DNA of 34,941 nt from Campylobacter volucris (lineage in GTDB: Bacteria > Campylobacterota > Campylobacteria > Campylobacterales > Campylobacteraceae), in the NCBI RefSeq assembly GCF_008011665.1, contig NZ_VOWJ01000036.1:1-34941 (forward strand), in the 5' to 3' direction. A model generated the notes under the pieces. The model did no database searches, was not told where the DNA came from, and saw nothing but the letters and a program-made list of their open reading frames with translations. Made by a program: the position numbers and the translations under genes. This document shows, piece after piece, positions 1 to 7,367 of this stretch (its first letter is position 1; each line of letters starts with the position of its first letter).

Positions 1-45
1 TACCTTTTGCATATATTCATCATCCAATAATTTTTTATTTTTCAT
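1..45 (-). CDS. Start of an unidentified gene, cut by the window edge
   Basis: Only the first 15 codons are visible, reading MKNKKLLDDEYMQKV. The ATG lies at 45-43 and is preceded by a good Shine-Dalgarno sequence (AAGGAG, complement of about 51-57). It sits 46 bp downstream of the ankyrin gene on the same strand, so it may belong to the same transcription unit. Too little is present to name a family. Confidence 0.45.
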   Translation of the reverse strand, partial: MKNKKLLDDEYMQKV

Positions 46-91
46 TATCTCTCCTTATAATTTGTTTTAGCTAAAGTTAATTTTTATCACT

Positions 92-1045
92 CTACTCGTT
101 CTCCTTAGCCTTTTTTATGGCATCGTTTAAAAGCTTGGAGCATTCATCACGATATTTACCCAATAAATCAAAGTCAGTTTTTCCATTAATTTCACAATGA
201 GAAGAATCATATGCTGGTAAATTATATTTTTTTCTAATTTGCTCTGAAGTCATTGCTCCTGCATCTTTTAAAAGTTTTTTATTTCTAGATCCTTTTGCAT
301 CATCTAAAGGAGTTCTTGGGGTAGCAAAATTCACATTAGCTCCTAGTTCGATTAAAAGCTGTGTAACCTTATAAGTTTCAGGTTCTTTTACAGCTTCAAA
401 TAAAAGGGTTTCATTATATTTGCTTTTTGGATCAAGCAAGGTTTGCATATCCACATTAGCTCCTCCTTTAATAGCTAGTTCTAATAATTCATAATTATTT
501 TGCATAACCCAAAAATGCATAGGAGTCCAACCAAAGTCATCTTTATGCACTTCAAATTTAGCTCCACGATTGACTAGATATTGTATGATTTGAGAATTTG
601 GGTTTTTAGTGAGTATATATGCGTAGATTAGAGCTTTTTGATAAATAATGCTATTTCCTTCTACTTTTTTCATTAAGATGTATTTTTCATTAGCTTCTTT
701 GATATATTTCATATCAGGAAAAGCAAAATTATATTTAGGATCTTTTAAACTTAAACCATACTCATCAAATAAATAATCTAAAATAGAAAAATCATTATTA
801 TTTTCTTCACAAGCAAATGCGGCCCTTAATAAGCTTGCTGCTGGATCAAATAAAGATAGCTCATAATCTTCATTATTATGATGGTATGTAAAATGCGCCT
901 CATAAAAGCTTTCTTTTATGGGATAATCTTTTAAAAGATTTTTAACATTTTCCAAGTCATTATTACTAATAAAATCAAATAACTGTTTTTGAATTTGCAT
1001 TTTTTCTTCAAAACTCATAGCTTTGATATCTTCTAATGTTTTCAT
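92..1045 (-). CDS. Ankyrin-repeat protein, candidate immunity protein (ank1)
   Basis: 317-aa protein with no signal peptide or membrane segment, so probably cytoplasmic. The C-terminal half holds ankyrin-like units: about residues 149-165 (IIQYLVNRGAKFEV), 171-200 (GWTPMHFWV then LAIKGGANVDM), 210-240 (NETLLFEAV then LLIELGANVNF) and a last partial unit to about 264. The N-terminal 130 residues are helical and of unknown type, and also occur in the frameshifted paralogue at 2485-3364. The start is MKTLED with AAGGA upstream; that RBS overlaps the 3' end of the nuclease gene, whose stop is 10 bp away, so the two are probably cotranscribed. Ankyrin proteins are known as immunity proteins in polymorphic toxin loci, and the position fits this. 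The immunity role is inference; the ankyrin assignment is fairly secure. Confidence 0.8.
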   Translation of the reverse strand: MKTLEDIKAMSFEEKMQIQKQLFDFISNNDLENVKNLLKDYPIKESFYEAHFTYHHNNEDYELSLFDPAASLLRAAFACEENNNDFSILDYLFDEYGLSLKDPKYNFAFPDMKYIKEANEKYILMKKVEGNSIIYQKALIYAYILTKNPNSQIIQYLVNRGAKFEVHKDDFGWTPMHFWVMQNNYELLELAIKGGANVDMQTLLDPKSKYNETLLFEAVKEPETYKVTQLLIELGANVNFATPRTPLDDAKGSRNKKLLKDAGAMTSEQIRKKYNLPAYDSSHCEINGKTDFDLLGKYRDECSKLLNDAIKKAKENE

Positions 1046-1057
1046 TGTTTTTCCTTT
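1029..1057 (-). repeat. Conserved 5'-end element of ankyrin genes, copy 1
   Basis: A 29-nt stretch covering the RBS (AAAGGA), the ATG and the first codons of ank1. It is identical to 3348-3376, at the start of the frameshifted paralogue. It lies partly in the 3' end of the nuclease gene. Confidence 0.7.
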
Positions 1058-2447
1058 AGTTTTTTTGTATTTGTTTGTTTTTGTTTAATTCTTCTTCTAT
1101 ATGAACAGGGTCATTTAAATTTAATCTTTTTATCATGATTTTATTAGGTGCTGCTCCTTTTATGTGATGTAGATACATTTCTTTAAATATTGTCTTTATG
1201 CTTCTGTGAGCATGTCTGTGGTAGATAAAACCACTTCTTGATCCTTTATGGTTTTTATTGTCTTTATTAAATATCTTTAGATTAGTTATATTATCTATTA
1301 ATTTTGTGTAATGATTGCATAAAAATAAATAATCAAGCTCATATTCTCTAGCAAGTTTTAACTCAAAGCTTATTTGTTCTGTTAAAGCTTGATCTTGAAC
1401 ATTTTTAACCTCTACTAAAGTAGGGTAATCATTTAGCGTTATTAAAAAATCAGGTATGGTGTGATTAAAACCTTTAGTGTTAAAATTCGCATCTAGTTTT
1501 CTTCTATTAGATAAATACCTAGTTGATCTTTTAGTAAAAAGCATAGAAGCAGCATATTCTCCTGCATCTCCTATGAGCTCAGGTGAAATTTTTTTCTTAT
1601 TATTTTCCAATTTTTTGCATTTTTCAACTTCTTTTCTTTGCTTTTTCTCTAAAGCTTCCTTAGTTTTTTTAGAAATTCCATCTGCTTTTTTAATGGTTTC
1701 AAGCTTATGTTGTGCGCTTTTTAAAAGATCTTTTATTTGTTTTTCTTTACCACCATAAGAAGTAAAGCTTTGTTCATTTTCAAGCATACTTTTAAAAACC
1801 TTAGGGCTTTGTAAAGCAAAATGATTTGGATGTTCCACATTGGCTATTTTTCTTTGAAAAGTAAGAGTTTTTTGCTTAATATTGCTTAATTCTGAAATGA
1901 CAAAGCTGCTATTTAAAATAGGCACAGGATCAAAACTAGATTCTCCTTCATTGCGGATTAGTCTGGGTATAAGACACCATTTATAACCAGATTCATTCTT
2001 GAAAGATTTTTCATAAAATTCTTTCAAGAAATCCTTTGTTGCTGTTGCCACGCCATTATCTATTGAAAATGATCTTATATGATTTTTTATATTATCATTA
2101 CTTGTATAAATATCATAAAATACATCGTATTCATAATCTTTTCTTTTATATCCTTTAGCAGGCAAAGCATCATCTTTTAATTTATCAAATTCTTTATTGA
2201 TTTTTTCATTGGTTTGAAGTTTAAGTTTTTCAATTTCTTTTTCTTTTTCTTCATTGATTGCTTGTATATATTCTAAAGATTTGCTTTTATGGATGCGATA
2301 TTCATCTTTTTTTGTTTTGTTTCTCTTCTTGTTTTCTTCTCCTATTATATGCTCTTCTTTAGGCAAATAAAAGGCAAGAGAATAACCACTGATGATATCC
2401 ACACTTTCAAATTCTTTGATTTTAAATTTCACATCATTAAATTTCAA
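1056..2447 (-). CDS. Putative nuclease toxin, C-terminal PD-(D/E)XK-type domain
   Basis: 463-aa protein. Residues about 39-100 are highly charged and probably coiled coil; 100-240 are unrecognised; 235-290 are lysine-rich and helical. The C-terminal part has the order expected of a restriction-endonuclease fold: GDAGEYAAS (Glu297), then IPDFLI (Asp333), then LVEVKN (Glu346, Lys348), then a helix with Gln and Glu (about 357-363). This resembles the Tox-REase type of polymorphic toxin domain, but I cannot name the family without a search. The start is a TTG (2447-2445) with AAAGGA seven bases upstream; no in-frame ATG lies near. There is no signal peptide, so any export route (for example type VI secretion) is not visible. 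Ankyrin genes on both sides suggest a toxin with immunity partners. A DNA repair or restriction enzyme is the alternative. Confidence 0.65.
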   Translation of the reverse strand: MKFNDVKFKIKEFESVDIISGYSLAFYLPKEEHIIGEENKKRNKTKKDEYRIHKSKSLEYIQAINEEKEKEIEKLKLQTNEKINKEFDKLKDDALPAKGYKRKDYEYDVFYDIYTSNDNIKNHIRSFSIDNGVATATKDFLKEFYEKSFKNESGYKWCLIPRLIRNEGESSFDPVPILNSSFVISELSNIKQKTLTFQRKIANVEHPNHFALQSPKVFKSMLENEQSFTSYGGKEKQIKDLLKSAQHKLETIKKADGISKKTKEALEKKQRKEVEKCKKLENNKKKISPELIGDAGEYAASMLFTKRSTRYLSNRRKLDANFNTKGFNHTIPDFLITLNDYPTLVEVKNVQDQALTEQISFELKLAREYELDYLFLCNHYTKLIDNITNLKIFNKDNKNHKGSRSGFIYHRHAHRSIKTIFKEMYLHHIKGAAPNKIMIKRLNLNDPVHIEEELNKNKQIQKN

Positions 2448-2484
2448 TGAAAAATCCTTTTTTTGTTCTTTACCTTAATTAATC

Positions 2485-3364
2485 TTATTTTTTATCCTTT
2501 CTTCTTTCTTCATACATTTTAATTTGTTCTGGTTCTTCTAAGCTTGTATCTATATCATATTCTTCAACCAATTCCTCCCAAGTCTTAGCTCCTGCTTTTT
2601 TTAAGATTTTTATGTTTTTATTTATATCGTAAGTATTAGCTCTATCTAATGGAGTAGCAGGAACATAATATTCAATTTTTCCATCTTCAATATCACTTAT
2701 ACAACAATTAGCCGCATTCACATCAGCCCCATATTTGATTAACACTTCCACACAAGCTCCTATAGGTTTCTCATCAGATTCTGCAGCTCTATGCAAAAAG
2801 GGTTTCTCCTGCATTAGTAAAGCTAAATTCACTTTCTGTTTTAATGGCTCTCATATTAGGATTTGCTCCTAGTTTTAAAGCTTCTTCTAAATACTTCACT
2901 TCTTCGCCGCATAATATCCATTCATGTAAAGGAGTGCTGCCGCCTTCTTCATTATAAGTTTCAAATGTGCATCCTTTTTTAAAAAAATACTCTATCACTT
3001 CTTTATTTTTTCCATCTCTATCAATATACCTATTGAGTGCATTATATCCAAAGCACACTTCATCAGCTTTAAGTCCTAAATTTTCAAAATACTCCATCAT
3101 TTCAAAACTTTTACTTTTATCATAAGCAAGTCCTGCACAAGCTAAAGCGATAACAGGATCGATAATAGCTCTTTTGTTTTCACTATCCCAATAAGGTGTA
3201 TAGCATTTTTCAAAAAATATTTCAGGCACAGGATAATCTTTTAAAAATTCTTTAACTTCTTCAAGTTTGTTAGCCTCTACAAGATCATAAAATTCTAAAC
3301 ATAAGTTTTTTACATATTTATCTACATCTTCTTCCAAAGATAATATTTCTTCTAATGTTTTCAT
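2485..3364 (-). pseudogene. Ankyrin-repeat gene with one frameshift (ank2), paralogue of ank1
   Basis: Two overlapping reading frames together give one ankyrin protein of about 292 aa, close to the 317 aa of ank1. The first part starts at MKTLEE (3364) with AAGGA upstream and ends at a TAG at 2791-2789, just after NAGETLFA. The second part carries on in the neighbouring frame with LHRAAESDEKPIGACVEVLI, then GADVN and a C-terminal tail ending KDKK. Removing one T from the run of five T at 2795-2799 (coding strand) restores GETLLHRAAES, a standard ankyrin motif matching NETLLFEAV of ank1. An upstream in-frame start (MLKIKT, 3406) is less likely because it has no RBS. As it stands, the product lacks the last one or two repeats. 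It could be a real inactivating mutation, a switch in a short run, or a sequencing error. Confidence 0.75.
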
Positions 3365-3376
3365 TGTTTTTCCTTT
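3348..3376 (-). repeat. Conserved 5'-end element of ankyrin genes, copy 2
   Basis: 29 nt identical to 1029-1057, covering the RBS, the ATG and the first codons of the frameshifted ankyrin gene. Confidence 0.7.
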
Positions 3377-3392
3377 CTTTGTAAAATGAGTT

Positions 3393-3686
3393 TTAATCTT
3401 TAACAAGTGATTTTAGTATTTTATAAATCTCACTTAAATCATCATGACAAAGCACATTTTTAATAAACCAATCCTTAAATTCATCCTCATCTGCTTCATC
3501 ATAAGGTATACCAGTATCTTCTTCAAAAGCAACTTCGTAGTTTTCTGGATCTAAATTATTATATGCACCTTCCATAAAATCATCTATATGATTTTCTACT
3601 GCCTTTAAAAGTTCTTTGTTGGGTTTTGTATCTAAAAATGCTTTAAAATTATCTAAGTTTTCTAAAATATCTGTGTTAAAATCCAT
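3393..3686 (-). CDS. Small acidic protein of unknown function, immunity-like
   Basis: 97-aa protein, strongly acidic (a dense run in EEDTGIPYDEADEDEFKDWF), with no signal peptide or membrane helix. I do not recognise the family. The start MDFNTD has only a weak purine-rich RBS (AAGAAA). Just upstream is a short vestigial reading frame, MKTLKN and stop (3731-3711), with a better RBS (AAGGA), so translation may be coupled to it. It lies between the 655-aa gene and the frameshifted ankyrin gene on the same strand. Small acidic proteins are common as immunity proteins in toxin loci; that role here is a guess from size, charge and position. Confidence 0.6.
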   Translation of the reverse strand: MDFNTDILENLDNFKAFLDTKPNKELLKAVENHIDDFMEGAYNNLDPENYEVAFEEDTGIPYDEADEDEFKDWFIKNVLCHDDLSEIYKILKSLVKD

Positions 3687-3710
3687 TGTTTTTTCTTGTG
3701 TTGTTGATTT

Positions 3711-3745
3711 TTAATTTTTTAGTGTTTTCATTTTTTCCTTTCTTT
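3711..3745 (-). repeat. Degenerate third copy of the ankyrin-gene 5' element
   Basis: Reads AAGGAAAA, then an ATG (3731-3729) opening MKTLKN, then TAA. The RBS and MKTL match the starts of the two ankyrin genes, but the frame closes after six codons. It is either the scar of a lost ankyrin gene or a small leader in front of the 97-aa gene. Confidence 0.5.
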
Positions 3746-3752
3746 ATTTAAT

Positions 3753-5720
3753 TCAAGTGTTATTAATCAAAACTATTTCATCAATTTGTTCAGCATAAGT
3801 AGCAAATCGTAATTTAAAATTCCTAGGATTGTTTTTATTGAAAAATTTCTTAAAGAGTGGATTTGTTTCTATAAAGTCAAAGATTTTTTCACATCTTATT
3901 TGTTGCTCTTTATAATTGATTTCTAGATCTTCCACATCATCTACTTCTTTTAAATTTGCATATTTAATAAATTCTCCATTGTTATCATTGCTTGAGTAAG
4001 ATTTATTTTGCTTAAGATACTCATCATATGATAAACTAAAAGTTATCGTTAAAACCCATCTGTTTAGATTTTCATCTTTAAAAAAAGTGTAAAAATCTTT
4101 CTCAAATTTGAAACAAATATAATATTCACCTATAAATGGTCTATTGTGTGAAGTATCAATATTTATAAAAAAATCTACATAATCTTTATCCGTATTTTCT
4201 AAAAATTTCACTGGTGTTAGGCAAATTTTTTTAAATTCATTATAAATTTTTAGAGCATTTAAACTATCAAAAGGTTTTAATGTATCATAAAATTCTTTAG
4301 CCATTTTGATGTTTTGCAATGAAATAAAATTTTCATTTGTTTGTTTAATGTTTTGTAATTTTTCTAGTTGTATTTGTTCTTGTATATAAAATGTTTCTAG
4401 TCTAAATTTTTCATAAGGACTTTGTGAATAAAATTTAACTTCCTTTACACTTAGTGGAAAATGTTTATTTATAAAAGAGCTCATGCATGTAAAATTATCT
4501 TCTAAATTTGATTGATACATATCTATACAAAACATAATATAAAGTATATTGTTTTTTTCATATATAAAAAGATTATTGTAAGAATTTTTACAAGAATAAA
4601 CATAGTCAAAGAATTTTTTATCAAAATTGGATTTAAATTCTACATTTTCATCAATGTTAAAATCCTCTTCTTTACTTCTATCTATATAGGCTATAATGAT
4701 CTTTTTTAAATCATTTTTAAAATATTTTAAAAAATAATTACATTGAAAAAAATCAAAACTACCTATGTATTTATCAACTTTAGTATAGTTGTCTTCCAAA
4801 TAGCAACAACCTTGATAAAAAATAGAATTTAAAGCTATTCCTCCATTGCCATTTTGTCTAAAATTTAAATCAAAAAGTAAAGGAAGAGAGTTTTGATTGA
4901 ACTGCTCTTTTACTATAAAATCTAAAATATATTCTTCCTCTATGGTATCTCCAAACATAATAGCTGATTTTAAATTTTTATTCTCTTCATTTTCTAGTAT
5001 GAAAATTTGCAAATTATTATCTAAATCTAATTTAAAATCAAAATTTGCTTTTAAATTTAATATTTTCAAAGCTTTGCTTAAGGAGTTAAAGCACTCATCG
5101 TCATTTTGGATAAATATAATATTTTTAATTTCTTCTGTTTTTAGATAATTTGCTAATTCTTTTAAATTTATCATTCGTCTGTAAGTTAATCCATAGGTTA
5201 TATTAGCTTTTAAGGCATAGCAATATTCTTTATGTTTAATGATATTTAAGAAATTTAATATATTATCTAAATCAAAAAGAGATTCTCCTAGCATTAAATA
5301 ATCAAATATTTCTTCTGCTTGACTTTCTATGCTATTGTTTGGTTTAATTTGTGTAAAACCTAGTAAGCGTATTTTTGGTTCTTGAAATTCTTTATTTGCT
5401 TTTAAAAAACCTATGGAGTTTTCATTAATGTATTGTCTATCATATACAAAAATTTCACCATCAGTATGCTGCCAATCTTTAAAATCATAATTTTGTAAAA
5501 ATTCTTCTTTTTCATACGAAGATAAATCTTTTATTTGACTTAAAATATCTAAAATTTGATTTAAAGCTATAAAATTTGTATTTTTATTTAAAAATTCTTG
5601 AAAATTTGTGATTTTATTTAAATTTTTTAATTGAATTTTGATATGGTCTTTTGTGTAGTATATTTGATTTTCGTAATAATTTAAATTTTGATTAAAATTT
5701 TCAAGATTTAATTTATGCAT
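3753..5720 (-). CDS. 655-aa protein of unknown family
   Basis: Large Asn/Lys/Phe-rich protein with no signal peptide, no clear membrane segment and no catalytic motif that I recognise. The first ATG (5720) has no Shine-Dalgarno sequence. The same frame is open for a further 39 codons upstream, up to the TAA that ends the 348-aa gene, and those codons look coding: LFKTLLKCG, then TLKEFYTL, resembling residues 65-93 of the 348-aa protein. Other shared blocks are FQEFLNKNTNFIALNQI (from residue 40), KDWQ (81-84) and PKIRLLGFTQI (115-125). It is therefore a distant paralogue of its upstream neighbour with a long extra C-terminal part. The true start may lie in the open upstream stretch, or the gene may once have been fused to its neighbour. 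Confidence 0.65.
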   Translation of the reverse strand: MHKLNLENFNQNLNYYENQIYYTKDHIKIQLKNLNKITNFQEFLNKNTNFIALNQILDILSQIKDLSSYEKEEFLQNYDFKDWQHTDGEIFVYDRQYINENSIGFLKANKEFQEPKIRLLGFTQIKPNNSIESQAEEIFDYLMLGESLFDLDNILNFLNIIKHKEYCYALKANITYGLTYRRMINLKELANYLKTEEIKNIIFIQNDDECFNSLSKALKILNLKANFDFKLDLDNNLQIFILENEENKNLKSAIMFGDTIEEEYILDFIVKEQFNQNSLPLLFDLNFRQNGNGGIALNSIFYQGCCYLEDNYTKVDKYIGSFDFFQCNYFLKYFKNDLKKIIIAYIDRSKEEDFNIDENVEFKSNFDKKFFDYVYSCKNSYNNLFIYEKNNILYIMFCIDMYQSNLEDNFTCMSSFINKHFPLSVKEVKFYSQSPYEKFRLETFYIQEQIQLEKLQNIKQTNENFISLQNIKMAKEFYDTLKPFDSLNALKIYNEFKKICLTPVKFLENTDKDYVDFFINIDTSHNRPFIGEYYICFKFEKDFYTFFKDENLNRWVLTITFSLSYDEYLKQNKSYSSNDNNGEFIKYANLKEVDDVEDLEINYKEQQIRCEKIFDFIETNPLFKKFFNKNNPRNFKLRFATYAEQIDEIVLINNT

Positions 5721-5840
5721 TAAGGTATAAAATTCTTTCAGGGTTTGTAGCTTTTTTAGGTGTTTTTGAGTGATACTTACTCCACATTTTAATAAAGTTT
5801 TGAAAAGATTTTGATCTATTTTTAAGGCAAAATTTTGTTT

Positions 5841-6887
5841 TTACTCATTTTCTAAATTATAATAAAAATCGTATTCTTTGGTGCTAAAAATAGGTTCAAA
5901 AACACAAATATTTATATTTTTCAAAGTTTTTTTACTAACACTTTTTTGCATTAAAATTTCGATAAAATCATTGTGAATTAAATCGTGTATTTTGCTTTGT
6001 TCTAAAACATCATCTAATGCTAAAAAATTACCACAAAGTTTTTGGATAATTTTATTAAATAAAGAATTGATAGTATTTATGTGAAAATTTGTAATATTTA
6101 CATTTTCATCTAAATTTAAAATTTCTTTTATGTATTTTTCTTCAATAGAATTTAAATTTATAGTATATTCATGTTTTTGTGAATAAATTAACTCTTCTTC
6201 TAAGATCTGTTTAGAAAAATCATTTCTTTTTTTAATTTTGTAAGCCTTTATGGCATTAAAATTAAATTTTTTCGCTCTTATGAGTTCTTGTTCTTTATTT
6301 TTTATCTCTTCATCATTTAAGTTTGCATCAATTATTTCATAAGCTAAAAGTTTTGGAGGACTATAGGTATAATCTAATATAAAAAGTTCTATACATTCTT
6401 CTTTTTGCCACTCATCATATAAACATTCAATATCATCAAGTTGGTTAATACGCTCTTTTCCTTGTGTTGCTTGAGATATTTGCAAAGCTATGTTTATTTT
6501 GTTAAAAATTATATAGTTAGGTAAAGATTCTATAAATTTATTTATTTCTTCGTCTTCTAATTTGTAATTTTGATTATTTTGATTATAAATTTCGCAAAGC
6601 TGTGCTTGCAAAGAATAATAAAAATTTTGTATTGTCATACTTTTTTGAGCTTGTTTGAATGTCACTTTTGCACCAGCTTTTATTAAATTGAAAAAATATT
6701 CTTTAGAATTGATGTTATTAAAAGATTTAGATTGTATAAAACCTATTTGATTTTTTGTTTCTTCTTCAAGTAAAGGTTTAATTATACATGTGAAAATATC
6801 ATCATCTAATTTATGATTGATAAATATATCAGTATATTTTAAAAGTTCAATCTCCAAAGCATCATCGATAAAAATACTATTTTTCAT
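5841..6887 (-). CDS. 348-aa protein of unknown family, paralogue of the 655-aa protein
   Basis: First gene of the minus-strand block. It shows no signal peptide, no membrane helix and no recognised domain. Residues 64-93 (YFFNLIKAGAKVTFKQ, then MTIQNFYYSL) look ankyrin-like and resemble the untranslated codons just upstream of the 655-aa gene. FIESLPNYIIFNKI (from 118), YDEWQ (157-161) and PKLLAYEII (178-186) also match that neighbour in the same order. The start at 6887 has a poor RBS (mostly A). A sigma-70-like promoter at 6964-6935 lies about 50 bp upstream. The stop TAA is followed by 39 open codons in the same frame, leading into the next gene. Confidence 0.65.
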   Translation of the reverse strand: MKNSIFIDDALEIELLKYTDIFINHKLDDDIFTCIIKPLLEEETKNQIGFIQSKSFNNINSKEYFFNLIKAGAKVTFKQAQKSMTIQNFYYSLQAQLCEIYNQNNQNYKLEDEEINKFIESLPNYIIFNKINIALQISQATQGKERINQLDDIECLYDEWQKEECIELFILDYTYSPPKLLAYEIIDANLNDEEIKNKEQELIRAKKFNFNAIKAYKIKKRNDFSKQILEEELIYSQKHEYTINLNSIEEKYIKEILNLDENVNITNFHINTINSLFNKIIQKLCGNFLALDDVLEQSKIHDLIHNDFIEILMQKSVSKKTLKNINICVFEPIFSTKEYDFYYNLENE

Positions 6888-6934
6888 TATTTTTAAAAAG
6901 TATCAAAAAAGTTTTGATTTTTTAAATTTAATTC

Positions 6935-6964
6935 ATAATAAAATATTTTATCTTTTTTTGTCAA
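6935..6964 (-). promoter_or_regulatory. Putative sigma-70 promoter of the 348-aa gene and the block downstream
   Basis: On the minus strand TTGACA (6964-6959) is followed by an 18-bp spacer and TATTAT (6940-6935). The A/T-rich background makes chance matches common, but the full -35 hexamer is unusual for Campylobacter. Confidence 0.5.
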
Positions 6965-7140
6965 TGTATAATTCAATACAAACCTTTTATAGAAATTTTA
7001 ATTATTTGCGCATAATTGATTTTGAAAATAAAAAGAAACAATGAAAGAAGATTATAACACATCTTAATATTGTAGAAATTTATTTTTTGTTTTTTGTAAA
7101 TGGTATATTTTAGTTAGCATAAGTTTAAAACTAAAACAAA

Positions 7141-7227
7141 TGGTGCCCAAGGTCGGACTCGAACCGACACAAGGTTGCCCTTACCAGATTTTGAGTCTGG
7201 CGCGTCTACCAGTTTCACCACTTGGGC
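7141..7227 (-). tRNA. tRNA-Leu (anticodon CAA)
   Basis: On the minus strand the acceptor stem GCCCAAG pairs with CTTGGGC, the anticodon arm is CCAGA, CTCAAAA, TCTGG with anticodon CAA, a long variable arm follows (TAAGGGCAACCTTGT), the T arm contains TTCGAGT, and CCA is encoded at the 3' end. The long variable arm and the anticodon identify a leucine tRNA reading UUG. Its 3' end points to the accessory block at 1-6887. Confidence 0.95.
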
Positions 7228-7316
7228 TTTGAATTTTGAAAAATGTATTATAATATATATTTTTTAAAATAATATAAACTAAAAAAATATCTTTAATATA
7301 TTAAGAAAAATTTTAT

Positions 7317-7336
7317 TTTGGAACTTTTTTTGCTTG
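7317..7336 (+). promoter_or_regulatory. Sigma-54 (RpoN) promoter of flgL
   Basis: TTTGGAAC, then seven T, then GCTTG: GG at 7320-7321 and GC at 7332-7333, exactly ten bases apart as the -24/-12 element requires. It lies about 35 bp before the flgL start. RpoN control of hook and rod genes, including flgL, is established in C. jejuni. Confidence 0.8.
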
Positions 7337-7367
7337 TAAAATTTAAAAATTATTTGCGGAGCAATAA

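Noticed and set aside
4512-5148. Plus-strand open frames inside the 655-aa gene (65 and 83 codons)
   Set aside because: Hydrophobic low-complexity translations opposite a long gene, with no RBS; shadows of AT-rich coding DNA. The same holds for frames opposite flgL, ftsK, lpxD, pstS and pstB.
1-7140. Second attachment site matching the tRNA-Leu 3' end
   Set aside because: No repeat of the T-arm and acceptor sequence was found left of the tRNA within the window.
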